Assembly (NCBI RefSeq): GCF_037975245.1
Contig: NC_092576.1
Location: forward strand, 13,744,611-13,808,610
Length of the DNA stretch: 64,000 bases
DNA from: Apostichopus japonicus
Lineage: Eukaryota; Echinodermata; Holothuroidea; Aspidochirotida; Stichopodidae
Reading direction: 5' to 3'
Under the pieces are notes generated by a model that had not been told where the DNA came from, ran no database searches, and saw only the letters and a list, made by a program, of their open reading frames with translations. This document shows, in pieces, positions 1 through 11,510 of this stretch. Every line of letters starts with the position of its first letter. Positions within the stretch are counted from its first letter, which is position 1. Made by a program: the position numbers and the translations under genes.

Positions 1-1115
1 TTGTGGGTAATGTCAAATTTAATACACATCAACCAGTCACTACTCAACAACTTCACACATCAACTTCCAGTTGCAGTATTATTGTACTTTCCATAACCTC
101 ATTATTCGTTTTGAAATGAGCGCCAAATGCAATGTGGGTTCATCTAATCAACCATCCACTCACCAAGTACGATAACGGTCTAACTGACATCAGAAGCAAA
201 TGCAAATACTATACTGTACATATGAGATTAACTACTGGCAGTTGTAACACATATTTTAAGAGAAGTCAATTATAAACCACTTTGAAAATCTATCTGCTTT
301 AGTAGAAGATTCCAATTCTGGCTTTTTGTTCAGTGTATAGTAAAGGTTTTGAAATTATAAAAACAGTAAAAGAGCATCAATTCAGTTTTAATATGCAATA
401 CATTTTTAAATTTAAGTAAAAAATATTTTAAATTCAATACAACTCATCAAATTTGTAATATAAACCTGAATGCAAATTGGTATAAAAGGGAGTTCCAATG
501 CCCTAAGAATGAAGTTTTGTAGATAAAAGGCAATAAGGATCATAAACTTAATATGATCAAATATGAAATATGACATTGTGTTTACAATTTAGCTGTATCT
601 GGCTTATTTCTTTCTGGTGCAAACTGTTCATTAATTATTATCGAGATGATGCTGTCCCCCATAAATGAATATGTGCAGGATATTGACATGTTATTAATTT
701 AGAACAAGAATTTATAATGATGTGATCATGTGACATGGCTTAATACTGCTTAGCCAGGTAACTCTCTTTTCTCTGCAATCACATGGTTCAATTCACATAC
801 ACTTAATTTGGAATAGTTTGTAGTATAGGTAAGTTCTTTTTCATTTGCAAAAAAAGGCATCTAGTTAGGGGTAGCATGACCTATGCAGGGATTGCTTGAT
901 TTGTAATTTGAGGTTGTAACAACATTCCATTTGTATGCTATTGAAAATGTACAACCTAAGCAAATCAAATATCATTTTGTGTTACTATTCTGTTTTAATA
1001 GGAGACCTGTTCAATCATGGCTGAACCAAATTGCTTAATAGTTTTCCCAAACTACAAAGAACATGAATAAAGCTTTTCAATTTGAAAAAAAAATAATGTA
1101 CATGAATACAGTGGT
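1..1115. other. Non-coding flank, no gene seen
   Basis: AT-rich sequence downstream of the last exon of the minus-strand gene that ends at 1116. I see no exon with convincing splice sites, no RNA gene and no transposon end. Confidence 0.5.
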
Positions 1116-4100
1116 TCAGTTTAACCCTAATGACTTTGTGTTAAGGATAATTTGACACATTTGTTTATCAGAATAATAACAATATGGGTGCTTAAATATC
1201 TGATTGTGACTCATCTGACAAATCTCTCTTGCAAGTTTCCTTCTGTAGTGAGGGCGAGAGATTAAATTTTGAAAAGGAATGGGCTTGAGAAGTTAGCCTA
1301 TGTTGGCAAAGGCTCTTACTATGTATATCCACCCCCCCCCCCTAAAAAAATGAAACACTGACCTGTTCTAAGAATTTTGACAGATTATGAACAATATGAA
1401 CTATACAGTGATAACACTGAACCGCACATGGAATATTGTTGCTACTGAAAACTAGCTTACTCTAACATACAGATACATGCAGTCGTCAACAGTATTCTGC
1501 CTGGCTAACCATAATTATGATAGGATAGTATGCATATATAGCTGACACAGTTGTCAACAAAGTTCTTGTTATTGAACTTGTTACTGTCTAGCTTGTGACT
1601 AATATGCCTAATATATATGATTACAAATCGAATCTCATGGTTTTAGTAGGTGGAATGCTGGAATGAACGATTAAAAGTAAATGGTCCATTTCATAAATTG
1701 AGGTTCCAGTTACTGACATTTATGTGCCTATAATTAACTAATACTAAAGTCAAACATGGATCCACAATTAATGGAAGGTTTGATAAGACTTCCTGTGATT
1801 TAAGCAGATTTTTCTACCTTGCATCATCTTTGAGGTTCCTGTGATGTATTTTCTTCTCATGGCTCTTTTCCCATATGGTATACTTCCTTACTGTAAGAAA
1901 TAATATCATATCACATTAAATAGTAGAAGGTACTCAGTACTAGTAAATCACAGTGAAAACTTACAAAAACACAAACTATTGTGAACTGAAGTACAAGTGA
2001 CCCTTGATACAATCTATACTCTCCTGCACTTCCAGGAACAGGCATCTCTACACATGGAAGCACTTTCTATAACTAAGATGTCATGCTTACTATAATTGCC
2101 CAAATTCATGCAAAAGCATTCAGCTTTCATATTATATGATATCACAATGCACAAGTGCTTGATCTGTCCCCACAAAGAGAGATACTGAACAGACACGGAC
2201 CCATATTTAAGTGATCTTCAGAAGACCACGATAAGAGCTGGGGTGGAGTCTAGAGTACCTGTTTGCTAGAATTGAATGTGTAGGAAAATTCCTCTTGACA
2301 AACCATCCCTGGTACTGTTCTACCACAACCAATTTGGGGTTGATTGGTCAAGATACCCAAACAAACAATCATTTTGGCATCGGTGGGTAAGAATGAAGTA
2401 CAACTGGTAGTCTGGTACCCAGTGAGATTTGGCCAAATCTTTAACCTTATGTCACTATTTTTAGAGAACCATATGATGGTAAACTATGTTCACAGTGTTT
2501 CAAAATAACAGTTTCAGAGCACCAGATTGGGATTGAATGTCCATACAACAAACAACCACCAGTCAGGTGTCAGTAGTGGAAGACTGAAACCTGATGAGCA
2601 GCACTGCTAAAATATACTTTGCCTGTGCTGAAATGATGTGTGATCTAAAAAAAATTGAGTACACATGAAAGGAATTAACATAAATACTTCTATCCTCTCT
2701 ATATATATTGTAGTATAAATTGTGGCTTTAATGCAAATGGTAGAGATTGCAGTCCATACCTTTTTGACCCTTTGAAGTGTCACGACAGTTGCAAACAGCG
2801 ACATTCATCTCCATCACTCTCATTAATTGTTGCGCTAAAATTCAAAGCAGAAGACAGCTTGTTTACAGCATTCTATAAAATAATATACTGCCAAGATAGT
2901 CAGAAAAATGCATGTTATTTGCTCATATATTTTGATTTACATGTCAATTTTATGTTTTTATTCCAATATTTAGCAAATGTCCAATGCAGCAGATATTTGT
3001 CATGTGATTATTTATCAATTGGCATGCCATGTCAAGACCAGCTGTTGCACATACGTGTAAACAGGTAAATATTACTTTCCTAAACAATGATTTGCTGTAA
3101 CAATTGAGTGGAATATATGGTGTAATTATAATAGCACCCATACTACCTTGATTTGTCTCCCCCCCTCTCCCATTTTTTTTCCAACATGGGTTTGCCATAT
3201 CCATAGCATAACATTCTTTATTCAATTCATTTCCAATGAATAAGGACATCTCAAATACACTGTACTGGGTGTATATGTACAGAGTGTCATGAGTGCCAGA
3301 AGACTATAGTGGTTAAACCTAACACTAATATACACACTGTGCATATATACCCAGTACAGTGTATGTACTGTACACACTGTACATACATGTACGTACTGGT
3401 TGAAATTCATTTAATAGTAAAGTCTTCTAATTCAAACAATTGTACATGTACAGTGTGTATATTAGTGTTAGGTTTAAACATAGTTTTCTGGCACTCATGC
3501 CACTCCGTACATATACACCAAGTACAGTGTATGTCTTGTACACACTGTACATACATATGGGCGATTCCGTGAAAACAGGGACATGACCCCAAATTTTCAA
3601 AATCATTTCTGCAGCCATTTTTGGCTTCTAGTATACTATAAACACATTGAGGGTCTGGGTTATGTACTTTTTTTCCCAACTATATCACGTTCTTCTACCA
3701 AAAAATGTGAATACCTGACTAATGTTAATTTTTGAGGGAATATTTGAGGAAATAGTATGGATATTTCAAAGTCTCAGATTTCCATATTTGAAAGCACCCT
3801 AAATAAATTTGTTATATATGTATTGGTAGTGCCATTAGTGATATATTAAAATATTAATCACAATTCCTCCAAACATTTTTGGTTTGTAGGCATATATGGC
3901 TGTAACGACACAGAGCTTATTTGAGAGCGTAATGCGAGTTACCGAAAGACCAAGTTTTTAACTTTTTTTTTTTCACTGGAGCAGATAGTTTCCTGCCATT
4001 TCATATTATGCTTCTAGTCAAAGTAAAGAGTATAAAAATAGTTGAAAGAATTAGAATTGTACCTAGTATATAGATATAAATAGCCATTGAAAACTGTAAT

Positions 4101-7100
4101 GCGAGTTACCAGTAATGCGAGTTACCGCTGTAATGCGAGTTACCATATATTATTCCAATCTCACTTGCAGTACTACTGATCAACAAAACAATACAGCGCA
4201 CTAAATACTTATATAAGGTGTGCACAGTAGTTACTTCCTGTACCCAGAATGCACTGCAACCTCCATTACATCACATGTGACCCTTAAGACAGTTTCAACA
4301 GACATTGATGATTTTATCACCTGACCTTTGTGGAATCACGGACCTTCCAAGTTGCATTCAACTGTGACATCATCAAATGAGTAAAGTTAGCCTATTCTTT
4401 CTCCAATTTAACGATAGCATTTTCATGGGATATTAATTGCTTAGTACAATATTTAGGACAAATTGTGAGAGCTTAGGCTATATTAGTCTGTAGCCTATCA
4501 CATAGTAATATATATGTTCAAGGATGGGCAAATATTGTAAATCATGCATGACCATTATAATGTGCCTAACATCTTGATGGAAATTAGTCTTGATGTGAAA
4601 GCTGATGCTGCCAAGGGTGTGGGCACCTCCGAATTATTGGGGTGGGCAGAGGGGATGGGACGGACGGGGAGTTTGCATAGGGGATGATTGGGGCTGCTGG
4701 GGGGATGGGGCAGGATTGCGGAGGCTTGGTCAGTTGGAATAGATTGGTGTGGTTTACCAATTCAAATGTGTGTTCCCCAAATATCATGATGTGCAAACCC
4801 CTTTCCCCAATATGAGTGTCTTATCACTACAATGTGAAAATCAACCTTTACTCCAAAGCATTTCAAATCCCCAAATTACACATAATAAGGCAGGCCACCG
4901 GATTTCACGGGAATTGATAACTGGAAATGGCCGAACCCCAGGGATGACAAAACTTTCTATCGACGAAGCCAGATGATAAAGAAGTTGGTAACACCTTTGA
5001 TTGCTAATAGTTGTGGCCAATTCAAGTTTGCATCAAAATTCTAATTTGATACAAAACACCATCCATTCAAGGTTATCTAGAATGGCCATATATATAGCTA
5101 CCACCATGCCCTCATACCGCATGATGAAACATCTATTGTGTTATTGTTGATAATGTTATTATACTGATAGAATTAGGAACAAGGATTGTTTTATTAGTTT
5201 CATGCTTTTCCTAAGAACCCTAAATACAAATTTCCAAAGGACCAATCACTTATTAACATGCCAAAGAAACTTTTCTTGTAATTCACTATATAAGCTGTGA
5301 ACCTGTTTAACTTTCGGTAGATGTTTTGAGACATTAAAATAGAAGAGGAGAGCTACCAGCTTGCTTGGATTAGCTTCATTGGAAATTTGGATTGATAATT
5401 CAAATGTGTACATTGCAATCTTGTAAGTCAACAATTTTGGATCAGCTTGATTGGAAATATGGATTGATAATTCAATTTAGTGTACATTGCAATCTTGTCA
5501 GTCAACAATTCTTCAGTTGCTTTTCTGGTTCAATCAACTTCAATTATTATTGATATAATTGTCAGGATGTTTTGCAAATTGTTGTTAAAATGTTGTTAAA
5601 AGTTTTGGAAAGAGTTTTACAGTTTCTAAGAGTTTCTTAGAGTTTCAAAAATGGCTTTGGAGCATATCTCTTTCAAAGAATTTGATGAATAAAGAGCAAA
5701 ATCGATGACTGGAAAAAGTGTAATGCGAGTTACCGTAATGCGAGCTACCAGACTTTTCCCCCCTGCATACCACATCTGAAGTTGTTTCATTTTTTCTAGA
5801 GCTGATACATAAACATCAGTAGGGTAGATATCTTGTACATGTATGCAATTGAAGAAATCATTCTTTGTTTGAGCACAGTGCCATTTTGTACCGGTGTCAA
5901 TTTTTCAGGTGTCCTTTTCCGTAATGCGAGTTACCGATATTTGGAAGCGCACCATACATTAAGGCGATGACAATTATAATTCTTGATAATTTCATATTGT
6001 AGCTATGAATGTTGGGTATAACACCACAGAAAATTGAGGAGTTACACTAACCCATATTCGAGCCACAGCACTTGGATTATAAAAAAACAGCAAAAAGTGT
6101 AATGCGAGTTACCATGGAATCGCCCATATGCATGTACTGGTTAAAATTCATTTTATAAGTCTTCTAATTAAATGAATTCAACCAGGAGCACACAAGTACA
6201 TTGCAAATAGTTTTTCTTATATGAAATTAAAAACTGCACAGTATTGAATTGAATGACCTTGAAGTAAAATACCCAGGCTCAAAACACATGGAACATCAAA
6301 AAAGGCAAAAACATTTTTTTGTAAAAGTCCCAAATTTTGAGGATTTTTCATATCAAAATAAGGCAAAACACCCTTCTGAAATTTTTGTACAAACAGGGTG
6401 GTGTACTATATCTCTTCTAGAAAAAAATTATCAGATTTTTTTTTCAACATGACTCGTTTTGAGTTATTGGCCGTCAAAGACGACCTCTTTTGTACATCGG
6501 AGCAACTTAATCCTTCCTTAAATTAATATTGAGAACAGCTAGAACCCAGAAATTTGTTAGGTGTAAGAACTTTATACCTATAATTGAAGTATAAAACCCT
6601 GACAGCTCTAACATGGTTACTTTGGTAAAAAAAATGGCATCAAAACCCCTACCTCATGCTGAATCGCAGCATGAAATAGAAACTTTAGAGTTGCACAACT
6701 TGCAAAAATATTATAGGAAAGCATTGTAATCATTATTTTGTAATGTTTGTACTAGACATAATGACCTCTGAAAGAATCAAGTACCCTGAAGCAATGGTTT
6801 AGGAGCAATTCATCACTAAAAATAGCACATTGTTTAGTGAAAAGTACAAAAATCGAATATTTTGACACTTTTAAGTTGACCTTACTCCACAAGACAATAT
6901 TTTTGTAGCCTAATTTTTCATTTTACTGTTCTATGGGATAGACTCTATAAGCATCTGTAATAGAAAGGTAGTAGAATGTTTAATTGCTGAGAAATGAGAC
7001 CTGAAAAGTCATGAAAATGCCAAAATGCCATGGTGGCGACAAATTGCGGAATTTCAAAGTGTGATAAATCGGCTAATTGTAAAGCAATGCAATTAATTTC

Positions 7101-8022
7101 ACAATATACTAATTTCATGGTGGTCCAATCATACACAAAATATGGGAATTTTTGGAGAGGGTGCAGCAACAGCCATCCGTGATTTGACACGGATTGACCC
7201 ATATTGTACGTCCAGGTTTACCGTATAGTTTGTACCCAATGTGACATAAACCTACATGAATGACCCATTTTCAAATATTTTTTTCTACCTGTAGCTGATT
7301 TAAAATGAGCTTGTGCAATATCACTTAAATACCTAATGACATAATGTGTTGTCTTATCTAACACTTACAAACTACTAGTTTGTACCAAATAATCTATGTT
7401 TTATATCATGCTTACAAAATATTGTAAAGATAAACTATTAGAAGACCTAACGATAGGGCTCATTTACGATTCAAGACCAGCGTAAATTCAAGTTTGATAC
7501 TAACAAAGTGCCCTTCGTGTACAGTATTATCATGTTTATAAGCACACATATAGTATATAGGCTATCTGACTGATTTTAAATTGGTGGCACCACTACTATG
7601 AGATTATGCCATGTACTATATAAATTCTTGTTTAAGTATAGCTTCATACCAAATATTATGCAGATCATGTGCATGGGATCATGCCAAATTAAATTGAAAT
7701 TTTACATTAAGCCCCACATTCAAGAGAACAGCTGCACATATATACTACCCCTGACCAACATGTATACATTTACTGCAATACAACATGTATATAAAGCATA
7801 TATTATTACCATCACAAAACTGTTCGTCAAATACTGTGAATAATTCAAAAAGCTCAACTTACAAACACACAAGTGCTGTTGTATTTGAGACAAATTAGAC
7901 TCACCAATAAAGTCATCAATAAACTGGACTGAAAATCCCCATTTATCAATTCTGTTGGTACAGTAATGAATAGCCTTTTTTCATGGCCCCAAACTTCTCT
8001 TTACACGAGATCTAAGTTGCAT
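1116..8022 (-). CDS. Unrecognised multi-exon gene, four candidate exons
   Basis: Four stretches on the minus strand have good splice sites and compatible phases. Exon a, 7905-8022, follows a TTTTTCTTACAG acceptor, reads from ATGCAACTT and ends with one base before GTGAGT. Exon b, 2760-2834, begins with two bases (CG) and ends with one base before GTATGG. Exon c, 1818-1890, begins with two bases, ends with two bases before GTAGAA, and encodes a basic stretch with W, EKKIHHRNLKDDAR. Exon d, 1116-1242, begins with one base after CACTACAG and runs 41 codons to TGA. The phases 1+2, 1+2 and 2+1 all close. Exon a contains one in-frame TGA beside a run of six A on the coding strand, so it is either pseudogenic, mis-sequenced, or its true start lies downstream. 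I recognise no domain. More exons may lie between 2834 and 7905 or above 8022. The introns carry the transposons described below. Confidence 0.45.
3256..3531. repeat. Long imperfect hairpin (foldback) repeat
   Basis: The left arm 3256-3340 and right arm 3451-3531 are inverted copies with only about six to eight differences, separated by a 110-bp loop. Parts of the loop (the run ending in GTACTGGTTGAAATTC) recur in direct orientation after 6130, so the hairpin repeat once continued there and was split by the element at 3559-6125. It looks like a foldback or MITE-type element. Confidence 0.75.
3559..6125. mobile_element. 2567-bp non-autonomous DNA transposon with clustered 15-bp word
   Basis: The ends are inverted repeats GGGCGATTCC (3559-3568) and GGAATCGCCC (6116-6125), flanked by ATAT at 3555-3558 and 6126-6129. 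The host hairpin repeat is interrupted exactly here, which supports an insertion. Inside, GTAATGCGAGTTACC occurs at 3929, 4096, 4112, 4130, 5720, 5735 (one-base variant), 5921 and 6099, all in the same orientation and mostly near the two ends. A 72-bp direct duplication lies at 5365-5510. No transposase reading frame is visible. The word is probably a protein-binding site used in mobilisation, but that is inference. The superfamily is not recognised. Confidence 0.75.
6130..7904. other. Intronic repeat-rich stretch, no exon seen
   Basis: This resumes the hairpin repeat to about 6180 and then holds AT-rich sequence. A 258-bp open stretch on the minus strand (6945-7202) contains a short palindrome, ATCCGTGTCAAATCACGGAT at about 7175-7194, and looks repeat-derived rather than coding. 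I see no supported exon. Confidence 0.4.
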
Positions 8023-9493
8023 CTGTAAGAAAAATATCATACAATTATAATGCTTTTGCAATAAATATGATAAATCTGATGAAAGGTAAACGACCTACAC
8101 ATTCACCTAAGTGTATTTAGCAATATGTGAGAATTATGGAAAATGACACTTAATCATCACAGATTCCTCAAAACACATTTTAAAGCTGAAATACTATAAA
8201 ATAAACCTCAAACTTAAGTTGGTATTCCAAGCATAGTATGCTTGTATGCTTAGCATACAGTAATTTTTTATAATACTAAGAAGAGGTTCGATGTACAACA
8301 TACTAAAAAATGTGGTGATTACATATGGAATGAAACAGTAACCAATTTCCCAAGCAATATTAATTTATATAAAAGCTGTATTGTATGTGCGTATGGTTAG
8401 CTAGGCTTCATCTAAGCAATTAGCAAATTAGGTAATTGTGATGTAATGAAGAAAGTGTTCATTTTTAATGCTATCACGGTTTTATTAATTAATTGCGTAA
8501 TTACCATAGATGAGCATTGTGTAGTGAAGGAGTTTAATTTTGATAATTATCCCGTCAATAAGTAACTATATTGTGTGGACAAATGTCCCATACTAGACAC
8601 TTGTTTACCATGTAACACCACCATAGTAATTGCATGATTTGTTTCTGAAGATGTACATGTATGACCACAAGCAATAAGTTTATTGTCATGAATTGATATG
8701 ATACCCCCTTTAAGTTCCTGCCAAACGCCTGCAAGGTCTTTAACCCTTTACTCTTTTGACCTCCAAGTTATGTTGTTAATAGACAAAATCGGTTTCGTTT
8801 GTTTACATATGTCACGTGACCTGAAATGGGTACTCGCAAAGTACTAGTTACTGCCGAGTACAAACAAAGTCGTATTTTGTCGTACTCGCTGTTTCTTCGG
8901 AAAACGATTTAGATACGTCCAAGGATCACAGGAGCAATGAACTGTTGTAAGAGGAGGAAATAAATAATAAAGCAACCCCGAACAAAATCCGTTGGTGAGT
9001 TACTGAGTAAGAATCGGAAAACATTTCTCCCGGTTCATGATGATTGCGTGTGTGCAAGTGCCCTACATCAGTTTCGCTACAATTTTCATATTAAGCTAGG
9101 TCCAATGCGGAGACAGGCTGTAATGTAATGATACTGTGCATGCTTGATAACATAGTAAGGTTTCATGTATGCGTAGGCCTAGACTAGGGCCTAGGTTCTT
9201 TATCCGTCCCCTGTGTATACACACTGTTCATAGGCGCCGGCCCACTCCCACCTTTATTGCTTACACAATTTGTAAATACAAGGCTTACTACAGAATACAA
9301 ATTTGTGGCAGGCGACTTGCAATTTTCATTGGGAAAGAGGGGAAAAAAGAAAGATAAGCAAAAAATTGTACATATCACCCACACCATTTTTGATTTTGAA
9401 ATTGATTATCTTTTATTTACTTTTTTTTTCTTTTACTTGTGTAGAGCACTTAAACCATACAACTTTGTCAACGAAAATCTAAAACAAGGGAAA

Positions 9494-10080
9494 ATGCCTC
9501 ATTTTTACTGTGCTGGTGGTTGTGCAAACTCATCCGACAAACAAGATCTGTCTTTTCATAGTTTACCTTTAGGAGACAAGAAAAGATTAAATTTGTGGAT
9601 CACAAAAATGAAAAGAGATCCCAATTTTTCAGAGTTAATAAACATGCAAAAATATGTTCAAGCCATTTTACTGAAGATGACTTCATCGAGCCACTTGCAA
9701 AGAAGAAGAGGTTGAAGAGAACTACTGTACCTTCAAAATTTATTTGGACAGAGCCAGGGAGGGAAAGTACAGAAAGACAAGTGTTAGGAAAATTACAGGT
9801 ATGGCATGAAAATAAAGACGAAGAAACAGACACTGCTTCTGAAGGAGAGGGTGATGTACTTGACCCCCAGAGACCATCCTCTGTGTCAAGAAATATCCAG
9901 ACTGATTACAGTTTTGAGGAATTAGACTTGCCTTGCCAGCACAGTTTCTCTGTTTCTCATTTGCTGTCTAAAAGCACAACAGAAAAAAGGAGGAGAAATT
10001 CTTTTCTCATTTTACTGGATTTAATTCAAATGAACAGTTTAAGGAAACACATAGATTTTTAAATTGTGTTGTGAGATTAG
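9494..10080 (+). pseudogene. THAP-domain transposase, frameshifted and C-terminally truncated
   Basis: A pyrimidine-rich acceptor ends at about 9443 and the ATG at 9494 opens a THAP zinc finger. It has Cys at residues 6 and 10, an LNLW motif near residue 37, and the CSSHF pair. The reading frame shifts between about 9620 and 9640, next to a run of five T, so the first Cys pair and the Cys-x2-His pair lie in different frames. The second frame continues as a charged linker, then 'LLSKSTTEKRRRN'. After another shift near 10000 it reads HFTGFNSNEQFKETHRFLNC, which matches the start of DDE_4-type transposases that follow THAP domains. The catalytic DDE region is absent because the opposing gene begins at about 10080. 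The product would have bound the transposon ends and cut DNA; this copy cannot. Confidence 0.75.
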
Positions 10081-10910
10081 CACAGTCAAAGAGTTGATAT
10101 GACAGGCAAGAGCCTACGGATACATTTCCAAAGACTGTTTTTATGTTTATTGGTGTATCTTGTTCCATCAAAAGGTATGAAAAGGGGGGTGGTTTCGCCA
10201 GCTTTTTAAGGTATGTAGCATGGGCATCAACCGCTGAAGCAGACAGTCCATCAGATACATTGAAACTTCGAGCATCATAGAGTTTGCATCGAACAGGGTC
10301 CTTCTTCCTACTATCGTCCTTTTTATCAGTTACAGCATTTGCAAAATGAGTAGCCATTACTGGCAATGGCGTAATGTTTGTAGAGCGAGGTATATGCCAC
10401 TGCTGTGGTTTACTTTTACAGGTTGAACCCACAGGTATTTCACTAATTCCATATGATGAAAAATCATTAAGCTGAAACAGTAAGGCAAACACATGATTAC
10501 AATGTCCACCACTCCCCGCTTTACATGAGCAATGTCCAGCCAGAGATTAATTTTGCACGATTTTTTCCCTTTTCGAACGAAATATATACGTTATGAGGCT
10601 CTTCATTTTTCTTCATCGACCTATGGCATCTTGCGCGAATTACGTTAGGTTTAACGTTAGTAACAGTACTACCACTTGCTTGGCCTAAATCACGTAGGCC
10701 TACGTAAATATCATGGATGTAGCCCTCTTTAAAAAGCTTCCAACTTTTGTTACCGGTATCACCCTTACCAGCTGTGGAAATCCAATCGGCCCATGTTGCG
10801 GGAACGAACTGAGGTACTTCTGCAAAACATTTTGTGAAATTAAGGTCGTTACTTATCCAACATATACAGCAATCAAAACGAAGTTTGCAACACCTACAAT
10901 TCGACGCCAT
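10080..10910 (-). pseudogene. SWIM zinc-finger protein, truncated before nuclease part
   Basis: The ATG at 10910 opens a Cys-rich start (NCRCCKLRFDCCICW), then a conserved-looking block with WADWISTAGKGDTGNKSWK. The frame breaks at about 10535-10545. The next frame gives CSCKAGSGGHCNH, the C-x-C-x7-C-x-H signature of a SWIM finger (10493-10535), followed by a proline-rich stretch and GNVSVGSCLSYQL. After that the sequence runs into the antisense of the THAP gene. In related invertebrate proteins, as I recall them, a YqaJ-like nuclease domain follows; it is absent here. The gene starts just inside the right transposon end and converges on the THAP gene, so I read it as the second gene of the same element. 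Confidence 0.75.
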
Positions 10911-11510
10911 TGCATTTGTCTAACACAATTCGGCAAGCAGGGCGACCGGTTCCGCGAAAATTAAACAAAATGTAAACACCCAATTCAAGTCACGTGACTT
11001 CCGAAACCGCATTTGTCTATTCCCACGGTTCCCGAATTAAGCAATACATTAGAAAGAGTTCAGTCTATTTTCAGATGTCTAGTTTAGGGAGTGTATATGC
11101 AGACAAAGAAAACTAGAAAAAAGTTTTACCGCGAGTTGTTTTCTTTCTCACTTATGATTGGTTCATTCAGTGATAGATATCATAAATTTGGTATTTGGTA
11201 ATATTGAGCCCAATCATCGACCAGATGCCTTATGACGCGTTCGCCCCAGCTTGTACAACTTTCGGAATTGTTTCTTGATGAAAATCAGTTTTGGGAAGTT
11301 AGCGGAATAGACCAAACTTACATCATTCATTGTTATGGCCGTATAATATAAAAATAAAAACTGTTTTTAATCAGTACATTGAAGTATTTTACATGGAACT
11401 TATTGGACTTAAATTGTATCACGGAGAAAATAATGCCTTTTGAAATCAACGGATCTATTTTAACATTTATTTGAGAGGAGCCTCTTGGAGCTAGGCCTCC
11501 GTAATAGCCT

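Larger units (their letters stand above)
8781..11018. mobile_element. ISL2EU-like DNA transposon remnant with two convergent broken genes
   Basis: The inverted ends are AGACAAAATCGGTTTCG (8781-8797) and its near-complement (11002-11018). Subterminal matches follow, including a perfect GTCACGTGAC on each side (8811-8820, 10989-10998). The target duplication is AT (8779-8780, 11019-11020). The unoccupied family E copy near 60362 reads TTAATTCCCACGG on its reverse strand, exactly the flanks joined with a single AT. The plus strand carries a THAP/transposase gene start and the minus strand a SWIM-finger gene start. They meet tail to tail near 10080 with both C-terminal halves missing, as expected from one internal deletion. 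From memory, ISL2EU elements encode a THAP transposase plus a YqaJ-type nuclease protein and make 2-bp duplications; I did not search a database. Confidence 0.8.
8682..11510 (+). repeat. Dispersed repeat family E, copy 1 (split by transposon)
   Basis: The sequence 8682-8780 plus 11019-11510 aligns along its length with 14868-15432 and with the reverse complement of 59885-60450. Shared landmarks are CTTTAAGTTC, TTTGACCT, the ACGGTTCCC region, GAGTTGTTTTCTTTCTCA and CTTGGAGCTAGGC. The copies are clearly diverged. Copy 1 alone contains the 2238-bp insertion. No coding capacity is evident, so it is a non-autonomous or ancient element of unknown type. Confidence 0.8.

Noticed and set aside
2014-2340. 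Further minus-strand exon ending at GTACTC near 2260
   Set aside because: A short open stretch exists, but the upstream frame is stopped and no acceptor in the needed phase was found.
6945-7202. 85-codon minus-strand open stretch as a gene
   Set aside because: No splice sites, no domain, and it contains a palindromic repeat-like segment.
8811-10998. GTCACGTGAC as two independent E-box promoter elements
   Set aside because: Both copies lie at matching distances inside a wider inverted repeat with proven ends; they belong to the transposon termini, though they may also act as promoter sites.
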